Program-made: the position numbers and the translations under genes
Assembly: GCA_024364735.1 (NCBI GenBank)
Contig: JAGFNQ010006396.1
Coordinates: 71,541-135,540, forward strand
Length of the DNA stretch: 64,000 nucleotides
From: Boesenbergia rotunda
Taxonomy: Eukaryota > Streptophyta > Magnoliopsida > Zingiberales > Zingiberaceae
Direction of reading: 5' to 3'
Notes under the pieces: model-generated
Told to the model about the DNA's origin: nothing
Database searches by the model: none
The model's input: the letters and a program-made list of their open reading frames with translations, nothing else
Shown here: one piece after another, positions 1 through 11,112 of the stretch
Layout of the letters: every line of letters begins with the position of its first letter
Numbering within the stretch: position 1 is the first letter of the stretch

Positions 1-2070
1 CACTAATTAGTTCTTCCTAACCGTCATGACCGGCCTCATCTCTCGCCACTTAGTTACTTCACTGTTTTTAACGACCACCTCTAGCCGGTCTAAGGTTTCC
101 GATCCACCTTTCATAGTCGAGGTCTATCAGTACTTTCAAATCCTCCTTTTCCAACTGGCCCCTAACTCTGTTCGGATCCTCTGTGGTATAGTCATCCTTT
201 TCACCTTGTATTGTATCCCCTTAGAGCCTCAGATCTTCCATTTTTTTTATTACCCTAAGAAATAGGAGCCCAGTCCCTTCCTTGAACAAGGGGTGGAAGA
301 CCCACTATCTGTTCATTAATATGACCTTGGCTCCCTCCTGGCCTACCAATTGGATAGAAGACCCACCTGTTCAACCAGTAGTACCCAAGAACTATCGCTC
401 GGACCCGACTTTTCAATTGGCTTTCTCCAAGATTAGGGGTCTTCGCTTCCACTCCGTTCGCTTGCTCAGTGAGGCAATGTTGTATATATTCGGGCTGAGC
501 CAAATCCCTATCTTCCTGCCTATTCCATTCGGTAAGTTATTACTTTAGAGTTGGATATTTTAGCTCTAACTAAAGTTTTTCTCGTTGTATAGCTCTAGCC
601 ATGTGGGATATTGTGCTCGACGAGGAGCTCGACCTAGATGAAGCAGAGCTTGAGGCTAGAGTAGTGGCGGAATTAGCACAAAGAGCGATCTCTCTAGTGT
701 GCTAAGTTGTTGTGCTCGAGTGTACTAAGGAGGCGATCAGCGAGTCGTCGGCCCAACCGCTTGACCTTGATATGGAGATTGAAGAAGCACCTCCTGAGAG
801 GCTAGTAAGGAAACGTCGCCACACAACCATGCCCCCAGTTGTACCCTTGGCAATGGAGCTAGCGGAGGAGGTCTATGACCTTACTGCCCCTCGTCTGACT
901 CACCCGGTCGGTCGTCCACGACCTATCTCTAGTAGGCGGCCTTCAGGCGACGGGTCCCAACTTAGCGATCCCTCCGCTTCACCGCTTGGCTTTCCAGCGG
1001 CCGCTGCGATCGAGGCCCCCGGGTACACCTTCATCCATCTGACCACCCGTCAATCTGGAGCTTCCATCGATGATTGACCCGGGCTTGCCCGAGCCCATGA
1101 TCGACCCTGCCAACCCTCCTCAGTCGGTACATCTACATGGTTGGCTGATCGATTGTTGGGACCAAGAGGTCATTACCACTCACCAAAAGAGTTCGCTCAG
1201 CTAAGCAGATAACTTTTTCATGGACATGATTCAGGTTAGCCTATTCACTCTTCACTCTGGCACTTGAATTAACCGTTTCCTTATGTTCAATTCTGGATAT
1301 CTTGTCGGGTGGTCACCCAGTCTTTGGTTTACAACACCAGAGGTCAATGAGACGTTGAGCGAAGGGTTCATGAATTGGAGACAAAGCTAAGCCATTCCAC
1401 CTTGCCGCCTGGTGAAGCTGGCACAGACCACCTGCGGTCGGAGGTCGCCCTACTGAAGACCCAGTTGTTTGAGGCGGTTGAGAGGTTGGAGGAGAAGTCC
1501 AAGCTGGTGACTGTCGAATGGGGAATCGATCAGTTCCATATTTGCCTCGAGAATTTGGAGTCCTAGAAAAAGTCTACTCAGAGCCGTCAAGCTTGTGCCC
1601 GTTCAAACTTAGATAAGAAGATGGCGGAAGACAAAACGTTGGCTGAGCAGCTAAAGAGTCAGCTGTTTCCCATCACTCAACCCAATTAGCCTCGATTAAT
1701 GAAGAGGTCGAGTTGGCGACCAAGGAAGAGGCGCTCCGGGCTCTGGAGGTTCAACTATCCGCCCGAGATGTTGAACAGTCTGATCGGGATACGGAGATCA
1801 ACTGTCTAAACACAGAGATGGCCACCTATAAGGTGGGGGAACTGGCTCGACTAGAGGCACATCAACTAGAGTACCTCGGCTCAAAACCCTTCCATCGCTA
1901 GCTCGCTTGTCAGACTGCCAACATATTCAAGTATAGCATCCAGAGCGCTCTGCAACAGCTGAAGGAGACTGGGCACATCCCTACAGATCTTCTAGCCAAC
2001 GTGGTGAAGCCTACTCGCATCAAGGAGGTCATCCCCACCGACGCCTTCCCCCGTTCACTTGAATTGTAAT
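1..2070 (+). pseudogene. Decayed antisense ORF of a Tat-lineage gypsy element (Transposase_28-like)
   Basis: I read this as the extra ORF that some Tat-lineage Ty3/gypsy elements carry antisense to gag-pol, with the 'putative gypsy type transposon' (Transposase_28, PF04195) domain. Its function is unknown. The N-terminal part (about 26-530) reads through PFIVEVYQYFQI, LAPNSVRILCGIVI and a GWKTHYLFIN-like stretch, which are family hallmarks. A 61-nt intron (532-592, GTAAGT...TATAG) joins to a Glu/Asp-rich segment (603-690) and a Pro-rich linker (712-1077). A coiled-coil-like Glu/Lys/Leu segment follows (1375-1900), and the tail ends near 2070. Stops and frameshifts (around 247, 703, 1565 and 1686) break it. 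The gypsy integrase on the minus strand at 4050-5240 is the expected partner in antisense orientation. Domain assignment is from remembered family features and was not searched. Confidence 0.6.
532..592 (+). other. Probable intron in the Tat antisense ORF
   Basis: GTAAGT donor at 532 and a pyrimidine-rich TTTTTCTCGTTGTATAG acceptor ending at 592. Removing the 61 nt joins the conserved N-terminal block to the acidic EELDLDEAELEARV segment, whereas reading through hits a stop soon after the donor. Confidence 0.5.
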
Positions 2071-2264
2071 CCTTTGTTTTTTGCTCAGGCTATTCAGGGC
2101 TTGTAATGAACTAGGCCGTCGGGGCCTTTCTTGTTTAAATTTGTGACTGTTTTCTTTTATTTGTTAGTTGGGTCTATTTTTTTTTCTTTTTACACTCGGG
2201 ATCTTGGCTCCTTAGCCGTGGGTAAGGTTCCTTTGCATGTCTATGTGAGCGTATCCACAAATCT

Positions 2265-2765
2265 TCATTCGGCCATTCGAGGGCTACCAAGGCCCTTCGC
2301 TCAGCCCTTGACATATGCTAACAAGGCCCTTCACTCGGTCCTTCTAGCCCATGTTCTTACTTAGTGCTTATCATGACAATACGGTCCTTCACTTGGTCGC
2401 TCAGACCCGCCTTCTCACTCGGCACTTCTCGTGCCAATGAGGCCCTTCACTCTGTCCCCCTGGGTATGCCTTCTTGGTCGACGCTACTTGCGCCAATGAG
2501 ACCCTTCACTCGGCCACTCGGGCCTGCCTTCTTACTTGGCGCTTCTTGTGCCAATGAGGCCCTTCGCTAGGCTATTTGGGCCCGCCTTCTCACTTGGCTC
2601 TTCTCGTGCCAATGAGGCCATTACACTTCAGCCACTCGGGCACGTTTTCTTGGTCGGTGCTTCTTGTACCAATGAGGCCCTTCACTCTGACCACCCGGGC
2701 ATGACTTCTTGGTCAATGCTTCTTGCACCAATGTGGCCCTTCACTCGGCCACTAGGGCACGCGCT
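2265..2765. repeat. Tandem array, about 59-bp unit, about 8 degenerate copies
   Basis: The phrase GCCAATGAGGCCCTTCACTC recurs at about 2432, 2492, 2550, 2608, 2668 and 2727, a spacing of 58-60 bp, with weaker units before 2432. Each unit also carries a CTTGG(C/T)GCTTCT-like segment. The array lies in the noncoding interval between the Tat antisense ORF and the gypsy integrase, a common place for tandem repeats in Tat elements. Short ORFs here are by-products of the repeat. Confidence 0.85.
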
Positions 2766-3025
2766 CTTCTCATGAAATCTTGTCGCTTGGTCTCTCCCTG
2801 GCACTCCTCTCGGATTCCGCCAAGGCTCCACTTACCCCGAGCACCCATTTATGCCACGCAAGTAGTCGTGCGGGAGGTTGAATCAACCATTCGACCAAGG
2901 AGTTTGTCATGCCTCGGGGGAGATTACACCCAGCGGGCGAGCCCCGCTCAGGTAATGAGCCGGTCAGATAGCTAACTGTTGCCATTGGTCGGGCGCCAAG
3001 GTTGGCGGGTTCGTGAGTCCCACTT

Positions 3026-3990
3026 ATAACTTGCTAGGAGGCGAGAGCCTGGGCATCACTCAGGATAGACCTTCTGGAGCGTGGACAGCCGCTTCTGGTC
3101 GGGCCCTTGGGTCAGAGGGTGTGTGGGTGCATGGCCAGCTATAACTCACTAGGAGGCGAGAGTCTGGGAACCACTCGAGGTAGACCTTCTGAAGTGTGGA
3201 CAGCCACGTCCGGTTGGGCCCCTGGGTCAGAGGGTGCGTGGGTGCATGCCTATTTATAACTCGCTAGGAGGAGAGAGTCTGGGCAACGCTCGTGGTAGAC
3301 CTTCTGGAGTGTCGACAACCACTTTCGGTTAGGCCCCTGGGTCGATGGGTGTGTGAGAGCATGTCCATTTATAACTCGCTGAGAGGCGAGGTACTAGACC
3401 CACACTGGGTGGACCTTTTGGAGCATGAGCAGCTACGTCTGGTCGGGCCCTTGGGTCAGTGGGTGCGTGGGAGCATGCCTACTTATAACTCGTTGGGAGA
3501 CGAGAGTCTGGTCACCTCTTGGGGTAGGCCTTTTGAAGCTGGGCAGCCACGTCCGTTCAGGCCCCTAAGTCAATGGGTGTGTGGGAGCATGCCCACTTAT
3601 AACTCGATGAGAGACGAGAGTCTAGACACCGCTCGGGTTGGACCTTTTAGAGCGTGGGCAGCCACGTTTGGTCGGGCCCCTAGGTTGGTGGGTGCGTGGG
3701 AGCATGCCCACTTATAACTTGTTGGGAGGTGAGAGTTTGGACACCACTCGGGGTGGACCTTTTCGAGTGTGGGCGGCCACATCCGGTTGGGCCCTTGGGT
3801 CGGTGGGTGCATGGGGACATGTCCACTTATAACTCGCTGGGAGGCGAGGGTCTGGACACCGCTCGGGGTGGACCTTTTGGAGCGTGTGCAACTACGTCTG
3901 GTCGGGCCCTTGGGTCGGTGGGTGCGTGGGAGCATGCCCACTTATAACTTGCTGGGAGGCGAGAGTCTAGGAGAAGACGCTAAATTTTTA
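3026..3990. repeat. Tandem array, 115-bp unit, about 8.4 copies
   Basis: The phrase ATAACT(C/T)GCTGGGAGGCGAG recurs at 3026, 3141, 3256, 3371, 3485, 3599, 3714, 3829 and 3944, a period of 114-115 bp. Units differ by scattered substitutions, and the later ones (from about 3599) look more alike. 115 is not a multiple of 3, so the overlapping open frames on both strands are repeat artefacts. It sits in the noncoding 3' part of the minus-strand Tat element and could seed a satellite. Confidence 0.9.
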
Positions 3991-4360
3991 TGAATCCTAC
4001 ACCTTTATTTCCGGCCTGAACAATTCAAACGTTACATAGACTCACTAGGGTTTAGTCTTGATAGAGCCTCAGATGGATGGCGCTCCAGGGTCGACCTATC
4101 CTCTTTCCTTGAGCGTCCTGTAGGTAATAGGCCTCCAACGCCAGCTTCCTGAGCACTTTGAAAGGCCTTCTCTATTGAGGTTCCAGCTTGCTTACATCGC
4201 CAACTGGCTTGATTCGCTTCCAGACCAGGTCACCGACCTAGAAGGCCCAGGGTAGCACTTTCCGATTGTATCTTTGTTGCATCCTCTGACGGTATGCGGT
4301 CATTCAGGCAGCTGCTCGATCTCGGATTTCCGCGACCAGGTCCAACTCCAACCACCTCTT

Positions 4361-4558
4361 TGCTCGGGTTATAAGGTTACAAACATAGTCCCACATCAAA
4401 AACACATGGGAAAGATCATAGGCTTATAAGGAAAAAAGATATCTCCATTGGTATGAGGCCTTTTGGGAGAGCCCAAGAGCAAAACCATGAGGGCTTAGAT
4501 CCAAAGTGGATAATATCATACCATTGTGGAGATATCTAAATTCTTTTCGGTCCTAACA
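4361..4558 (+). repeat. TRIM 5' LTR (family A)
   Basis: Starts TGCTCGGG (consensus TGTTGGGG) and ends CCTAACA. It contains the phrase AAAGATCATAGGCTTATAAG shared with the other family-A LTRs. Confidence 0.9.
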
Positions 4559-4861
4559 TTTGGTATCAGAGTCAGGTCGTTCTTCACTGGACTAACCGCT
4601 GGAAGAAACACGAGCTAAAGCCATGATCCAGATCTAACTGTGTGGGTTAAACCTTGAATAAAGGATGTGTGGGCTCCCGTGTCTTGATCAAGAGGACCAG
4701 ACACTAGACAGAGAAGTCCTAGTTGTGGCTAGGCAGTGAAGTCCTAGTAGGTCGGGTGGACCGAGGGGCAGAAATTCCTGGTGGGTTGAGGATTGAACAT
4801 CAAACGGAAAGAGTTTCTGCTTGAGGGTGGGGGGCTTGTGGTCCTTTGTTAGAGGGGAGAT

Positions 4862-5054
4862 TGTTGAGGTTGCAAGATTGCAAACATAGTCCCACATCGA
4901 AAACACATGGGAAAGATCATAGGCTTATAAGGAAAAAAGATATCTCCATTGGCATGAGACCTTTTGGTCCAAGAGCAAAACCATGAAGGCATAGGCCCAA
5001 AGTGGACAATATCATACCATTGTGGAGATATCTAAATTTCTTTCGGTCTTAACG
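4862..5054 (+). repeat. TRIM 3' LTR (family A)
   Basis: Starts TGTTGAGGTTGC and ends TTAACG, so the terminal CA is mutated to CG. Otherwise it is colinear with the left LTR, with a few substitutions and a short deletion. Confidence 0.9.
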
Positions 5055-5239
5055 CTCTTCTCTTTGTTGTCCTTTCTATAAAGTTGCCTTCGGTCAAATT
5101 CGCATACGACTTCCACCATAACCATAACTAGCTAGAAGGGCGTGTAACCGGAGCCTTCCCTTTGCGTAGTCCGCTGAGCCCTTAGGACACTAGATAGCTC
5201 ATCTACCCACGTTCCTCCTATGTGGTCCAACTTGGTGTC

Positions 5240-5398
5240 CGAGATGAAGAAGAAGGCGCAAATCAAATTCAAAGCACAAAACACTCTCTAATGTGGGTTG
5301 ACCAAAGAAGTGTTGAACAGAATTGGTCGCACTGAAAGCACTAAAGAAATCTGGGATAAGTTGATCGAGCTGCACTAATGGACTAGCAATGCTAAGGT
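5240..5398 (+). pseudogene. SIRE-like copia gag fragment (left part)
   Basis: Reads KKAQIKFKAQNTL, then RTESTKEIWDKLIELH and TSNAKV, with internal stops. This matches the middle of the copia gag (UBN2-type) region in the intact gag at 60924-62312, which has ESAKELWEKFLELHEGTSEAK. The reading is interrupted at 5398 by the inserted gypsy element and resumes at 11094 with the same 19 bases. Frame and stops show that it is dead. Confidence 0.75.
5380..5398 (+). repeat. Left copy of a 19-bp direct repeat flanking the truncated gypsy
   Basis: ggactagcaatgctaaggt, identical to 11094-11112. Both copies belong to the copia gag reading frame (TSNAKV), so this is duplicated target sequence and not gypsy sequence. 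Confidence 0.9.
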
Positions 5399-8115
5399 CC
5401 AACTTCAAGAGTTGCTTGACAAGGGATTTATCCATCCTAGCATATCTCCATGGGGTTCATCAATTCTGTTTGTAAAGAAGAAGGATGGTTCTATGAGGTT
5501 ATGTATTGATTACAGACAGTTGAATGCAATGACCATCGATAACAAATATCCCCGCCCTCGTATTGAAGACATGTTTGATTAGCTAAAGGATACATCAGTG
5601 TATTCCAAGATAGATCTGAGGTCATGATATCACCAGCTTAGGATCAGAGATTCAGATATCCAAATGACAACTTCCTGTAGCCGGTACGGACATTACAAGT
5701 TTTTGGTAATGCCATTTAGGCTTACTAATGCTCCTGTAGTATTCGTGGATTTGATGAATCGGGTCTTTATGGAATATTTGGATCAGTTTGTTATTGTTTT
5801 CATCGACGACATCCTGATTTACCCCTATTCTGAGGAGGAACATGCACATCATCTTCGCAACATCCTGGAGACGCTTCGACGGGAGCAGTTATATACGAAG
5901 TTTAGCAAATGTGCTTTCTGGTTGTGTTCTGTGGGTTTTCTCGGACACGTTGTTTCCAGTAGAGGTATCTCAGTAGATCCTCAGAAGATCGAGGCTGTCA
6001 CCAGTTGCAAGCAGCCGAAGTCAGTTCAGGAGGTGCGTAATTTTCTCGGATTGGCTGGTTATTATCGACGATTCGTTGAGGGGCTTTCCAGCATTGCTAC
6101 ACTGTTGACACGTCTGACTAGAAAGGACATGAAATTTGTTTAGACAGAGGCTTGTGAGGCTAGTTTTTAGAAGCTAAAGCGGCGATTAGTGTCTGCGCCT
6201 GTTTTGGTGTTGCCTTCGGGAGAGGATAGTTTCGTACTCTACACTGACGCATCACAATAGGGTTTGGGCGTAGTTTTGATGCACCATGGACGAGTAGTCT
6301 CTTATACTTTTCGTCAGTTGAAGGAGCATGAGAAGAACTATCTGTTCATGACTTAGAGCTTGCAGCCATTATATTTGCCTTGATGATATGGAGACACCAT
6401 CTGTATGGCGTCACGTTTGAGATTTTTACAGATCACAAGAGCTTCAAGTATCTATTCACTCATAAGGAGACAAATTTTCGTCAGCGGAGATGGATGAAAT
6501 TCCTGAAGTATTATGACTGCAATATTAGCTACCATCTAGGGAAAGCTAATGTGGTTGTAGATGCACTGAGCAGAAAATTCCGGAGTGTTCTGGCTTATCA
6601 CCGGGTTATAGTCACAAACATAGTTCAGAGCTTCTTAGAGTTAGGACTAGAGGAGCAGGGACAGACAGAGAAAGGGTTATTGGTGACCATGGTTGCTCAG
6701 TCTTCGATCAGGACGAGGATCAGAGAGGCTCAGGTCAGTGATCAGCATCTGCAGTTTCTAGGCAACCGGATAGCCTCAGAGCAGCAGATTGACTTTACAT
6801 GAGATGACAAGGGTATTCTATATTTCCGAGGGAGATTGTGTGTATCTAAGTCACATTCGATTTTGGAGGAGTTGCATCAGGAGGCTCATCGATCTCAGTT
6901 CGCGATTCATCCTGGTGGAACCCGTATGTACCGAGATTTGAGACGTTCCTATTGGTGGAACGGTATGAAGAAAGGCATCGCGGATTTTGTAGCTAGATGT
7001 CTAGTGTGCCAGTAGGTGAAGGCCGAGCATCAGAGACCTGCTGGATTACTGCAGATGATCCCTATTCCTGAGTTGAAATGAGAGCACATCATTATGGATT
7101 TTGTTGTGGGATTACCGAGGACTCGTAGAGGTCACAATGCAATTTGGGTGATCATTGATCGATTAACTAAATCTGCGCATTTCTTGGGGATTCGGAGGAC
7201 GGATTCACTGGACAAGCTGGCAGAGCTGTACTACCGGACAGAATTGCGTTTTACTTCGTAATTTTGACAGAGCTTGCAGCAGGCCATGGGTACCGAGCTA
7301 CGATTCAGTACAACCTTTCATCTGCAGATGGATGGATAGTCAGAGCGTACCATTCATACTCTAGAGGATTTACTGAGATCCTGTGTTATGGATTTTGGAT
7401 GTAACTGTGAGGATCATCTGCACTTGGTTGAGTTTGCCTACAATAATAGCTATTATTCGGCTACCCTTGAGTTTGCCTACAATAATAGCTATTATTCGGC
7501 TATCAGATGACACTATTTGAGGCGTTGCATGGTAGGGCTTGTAGGACACCCACCCTTTGGGAGAAGGTTGGAAAATCTCAGTTGCTAGGACCTCAGAGTA
7601 TTCAGCGTGACGCAGAGCTAGTCCGTATTATCAGACACCGTCTGTCAGAGACTCAGGATCGTCAGAAGAGTTGTGCAGATTGGAGACGCCGACCCTTGGA
7701 GTTCTTAGTGAGCGATCATGTATTCTTACGAGTATCATCCACGAAAGGGGTGAAGAGGTTTGGTTTGCGAGGTAAGCTAGCTCCACGCTATATTGGATCT
7801 TTTCAAATTTTGGAGCGGATCGGAGCAGTAGCTTATCGTCTGGCATTACCACCGTCTCTTGCTGGAGTTCACTATGTGTTTCATATTTCCATACTGAGGA
7901 AATATGTACAAAATCCTACACATGTATTATTGGAGGTGTCGATCATACTCCAGCCAGACGCGACCTACGAGGAGGTACCTATGCGTATATTGGGGCACAA
8001 GGAACATTGCTTGACGAACAAGACAATTCAATTAGTCAATGTTGGTTGACAACACCACTCTGATGAAGAGGCTATGTGGGAGCTCGAGGATACGATCAGA
8101 GCTCGCTATCCTCAT
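5399..8115 (+). pseudogene. Ty3/gypsy pol (RT-RNase H-integrase), chromovirus-like, 5'-truncated
   Basis: The sequence starts abruptly inside reverse transcriptase at LQELLDKGFIHPSISPWGSS, followed by KKDGSMRLCIDYRQLN. The catalytic block FIDDILIY lies near 5800 and FLGHVVSSRGI near 5940. RNase H follows (YTDAS near 6240; EIFTDHKSFKYL near 6420), then the HHCC zinc finger (HQEAH...CLVCQ, 6880-7015). The integrase core begins at IMDFVVGLPR, and the C-terminal part holds LRGKLAPRYIGSFQILERIG and WELEDTIRARYPHLF. The ending resembles Tekay/Del chromoviruses. gag, protease, the RT N-terminus and the 5' LTR are absent. Many stops (5581, 6141, 6260, 6351, 7014, 7079) show it is inactive. The last codons lie near 8113. 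Confidence 0.88.
7428..7502 (+). repeat. 36-bp tandem duplication (period 39) in the gypsy integrase
   Basis: The stretch encoding EFAYNNSYYSA occurs at 7428-7463 and again, identical, at 7467-7502, separated by three bases. The repeat keeps the frame and duplicates a normally single motif. Confidence 0.9.
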
Positions 8116-8237
8116 CTCTTTACCTGAGGTGCGTATGGTTGATTTTCGTTTAGCATTTATTTTGTATTTGAGTTGTTGATACCTGTTGTGGTTTACTAGC
8201 GAAATTTGGGAATTAAATTTTTGTTAGTGGGGGAGAA

Positions 8238-11090
8238 TATCAATTATGAAATTTTTGAAGGACTAAAATGAATAAAATCATAATTTAGGGAGAGGTTTGA
8301 AAATACTAGAATTTAGAAGATCTTTTTACAAAAAGCCAAAACTATTAAAAAGCCCTAAATTCCTCCCTTAATTCATTTTTTCCTCCCGTTTCCTCCCTCG
8401 ACGCCGCAGCAGTTCCTCGAGCGAGCGACACCGAAACTGCAACCTAGACCTCCTCCTCCTCCTCCTCTTCTCCTTTCCCTTCTTCTTCTGCTTTCCCTTC
8501 TTTTTCGTCGGCGCACACGAACGAGACGTCGAGTACCCTGTCTCCCTGATCGCGCCGCCGCCCTCGCGTAAGCAAGCCACGCCGCAACTTCTCCTCGCGT
8601 GCCGATGACCTTTTCCCTTGTTTCACTTGCCGCTGGCGTCGGCTTCAGGCAAGGGTTCTTATAGTTGCGTAGATCTTGAATGGATTTGAGAGTCACTGCT
8701 TGTTCTTACTGTTATGCATTCCTTGTGGTGTTTGGGGGCTGATGATAGCCCTACTTTCATATGGGTTTGATCTTGGTGGGGGTCTGAGCAGTTTTGGGTG
8801 ATGATTTTGTTTGGAGCAACATAAATTGGAAGGTGGAATCAATTAGCGCATCATTGTGAATGTTTGGGGTTGCTCTCTAGGTCGGGATTTGATTTTGATG
8901 AGTTTTCCATGGTGATTTGTAGGTTACGAGTTTGTCTTGCTCCTCTGCCACTCAAAAGTTGAACCATTACACATGAATTTCCATTTCCCACAATCTTAAC
9001 GATGGGCTTCTCCATGGAACTAAAACTGTGATTAACTTTTCTTTGTTGCCATGTTTAATCATTTTAAACAGTTATAAAACCCGCATAAGTTGGTGATGTT
9101 CTTGTCCATACACGTTGAAGCCTAAGGTCAACATACATGGTTAACATGTAAGATTATCTTAGATAAACTATTTGGTATGCATGTTATGTCACAACTTCAA
9201 ACTCCAGCTGACTTTAGACAATATTAATATGAAGAGGTAAAGAATACATGAACTAAATCTACCAAATGAAGTACTGCCATTCTACTTTATTGTTGTAGGC
9301 AGAATAAGTAATTCTTCTGCTTCAACAAGCCATCATTTGGGGTCAACTTCATGGATCTTATCCCTGTATTGAGTACTATACAAAACTATATTACCATTCA
9401 TATTCAAATCAATTGTATATTTTTTTATTATAATTGCTATAATTTCTTTTAATTTACGCTCTCTTATATCTTCCACTTGTATCAAGTCTACACATCTAAC
9501 TTGCTAATTGTTTAAATAGCTAAACTTGGTATTTGATATGAGCACCTGGATGTGAGAATTACTTGGATACACTGTACGAATAAGGTGGATACTTCTTTTT
9601 TATATTCTTGTAGATCATTGATCTTAAATGCATGACTGTTTATGTCTGAGTAGGATTGCTTTATCTTGTTTTTTGTTATTTTTAATATCGTCCGTTGATA
9701 CTTTCTTTGCTTGATCTTCGAGCTAATTGTATTTTATGTCCGTACAGTCTCATCGTTGATTTTCTATTCTGTAAAGTACCATTTGTACGCGAGTACTTAA
9801 AAATGATCATTAAACACAACTAAGGTTGGTTGACATTAGAGATACCTTACCTAGTAGTTAGTTGCATGTTTGGTAATTTTGATACTTATTTGGTTGTATT
9901 GTTGCATCGTCGTTATTTGGTTGATTGTGCATTTTGTATTATGCACCATACCTGCATTGTTGCATGCTGACGAGTATTGACTTCCATATAGTTAAGCAGT
10001 CATCAGTCATTTAGTTGCTCTGCCCACTCAACCACTCATTGTGGTAGTTGCTAGAGTGCGAGCAGCTGTCCTGTTGTGCCACACTCCACCACTCATTGAT
10101 AGTGGATGTTAGAGTTGTAGGCAAGCAGTTGACACCCTCACCGTTGTTTTCGAGGGATACCAGAGCTGTTGGTGGCCCTCCCTTTTTCTCAGGATTTTTG
10201 GAGTAGTTGGCTCCCCAGCATCCTATCCACTCAACCACATATACTAGTGGTCATTGTTAGAGTCCATACAGTTATCACAACCCTACCCACTCGACCATAC
10301 AGATATGATATAATGGCGGCTTGACTAGCGTCAGGGGTGACACATGTCATTGCATCATATGCATTTATTACATTTTACACTTTCTTATATTTGCTACATT
10401 TATATGAGCTATGATTGCTGCATTTGGTTGACATGCATGTATGTTTGGATATTCTGTTATTACTTTGTTTTATACATGCCTAGTTATTATTCTATTTCTT
10501 AGAGACTGTATATTGTTGTTTCTTTTGCTTGTTATACCTTTTGTTATGTCATGCGTTTATCTACTCTTATACCCGCAGAGTCCACCCGAACTCATCACCC
10601 TCACCAACTACTTTTGTTTTAGGTAGCAGATAGATGCATTACTTAAAGCCAGGAGAGGATCCAGTTGTCAGTCTCACGGTGTCGAGTTATTTTGGAGTCT
10701 GTCTCAGGGTTTAGTTTATTCTTCGCATTTTCTCTATTTCCACACTTCTTTTATTTCCATATTTATTTTATTAATCCGGTAATGTCTTAGTAGATTTATG
10801 TTTATATATTATTAGACTGGTATGTTCATATTTGGATTTACATTGGAGTTTTATTTTGGATATGGACTCCCTGCTATTTTTATTTTCTTAACGATATTAA
10901 CTATATGCTATGTTTATGTTTATCATTCTTATCAATATAAAATACGTGGTTGTGGAACTTTTTATTTTATATTTGTGATAGCTGAGCCATCGTATATGTG
11001 AGAGTTATGTATAAATGTCCCAACTTGTCCGCCATATAGAGGAGATGTTGCTCGATTTTTGAGCAACTATGGGCCTTTGGGGGCGTGATA
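8238..11090 (+). repeat. 3' LTR of the truncated gypsy element
   Basis: A purine tract, GTGGGGGAGAA, ends at 8237 and is followed by TATCAATTATG (mutated from TG). The LTR end is GGGGGCGTGATA (mutated from ...CA) at 11090, about 2.85 kb in all. After the AT-rich start comes a GC-rich pyrimidine block (8360-8620), probably the transcribed leader, then AT-rich sequence with no convincing ORF. Boundaries were inferred from the purine tract on the left and resumption of copia gag on the right. No second LTR is in the window for comparison. Confidence 0.65.
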
Positions 11091-11093
11091 AAA

Positions 11094-11112
11094 GGACTAG
11101 CAATGCTAAGGT
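11094..11112 (+). repeat. Right copy of the 19-bp direct repeat
   Basis: Identical to 5380-5398. From here the copia gag text continues as VTKRDV, so the host element resumes here. Confidence 0.9.

Larger units (their letters stand above)
4361..5054 (+). mobile_element. TRIM: miniature LTR element with 5-bp target duplication
   Basis: Two LTRs of about 195 bp (4361-4558, 4862-5054) enclose about 300 bp of noncoding DNA. The left LTR is followed at once by a primer-binding site, TGGTATCAGAGTC (4561-4573), complementary in type to initiator tRNA-Met. The right LTR is preceded by a purine tract, AGAGGGGAGATTG. The target CTCTT is duplicated at 4356-4360 and 5055-5059. There is no coding capacity, so it must have moved with helper proteins. 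The same LTR occurs at 25174-25373 and 57978-58178, where it precedes a copia gag, which names a plausible helper family. Confidence 0.92.
4050..5240 (-). pseudogene. Ty3/gypsy (Tat-type) integrase C-terminal remnant, split by a TRIM
   Basis: Reading the minus strand from 5240, the product resembles the end of a plant gypsy integrase. LDHIGGTWVDELSSVLRALRT reads first, with frame damage after it. Beyond the TRIM the text resumes with the RAAARMTAYRQRM-like helix, RYNRK, then WKRIKPVGDVSKLEPQ and a terminal HLR. These are the catalytic-core end and the C-terminal DNA-binding part that follows the DDE core. The protein is interrupted by the element at 4361-5054 and by stops, so it is dead. Its C-terminus points toward the tandem arrays and the antisense ORF, matching Tat element order. 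Confidence 0.75.

Noticed and set aside
3292..3993. Several overlapping open frames (up to 141 aa) on both strands
   Set aside because: They lie in the 115-bp tandem array and repeat the same peptide in shifted frames; the period is not a multiple of three and no domain is recognisable.
8368..8696. Arg/Glu-rich minus-strand frames up to 107 aa
   Set aside because: Low-complexity translation of the pyrimidine-rich leader in the gypsy LTR; three overlapping frames are all open, typical of biased composition.
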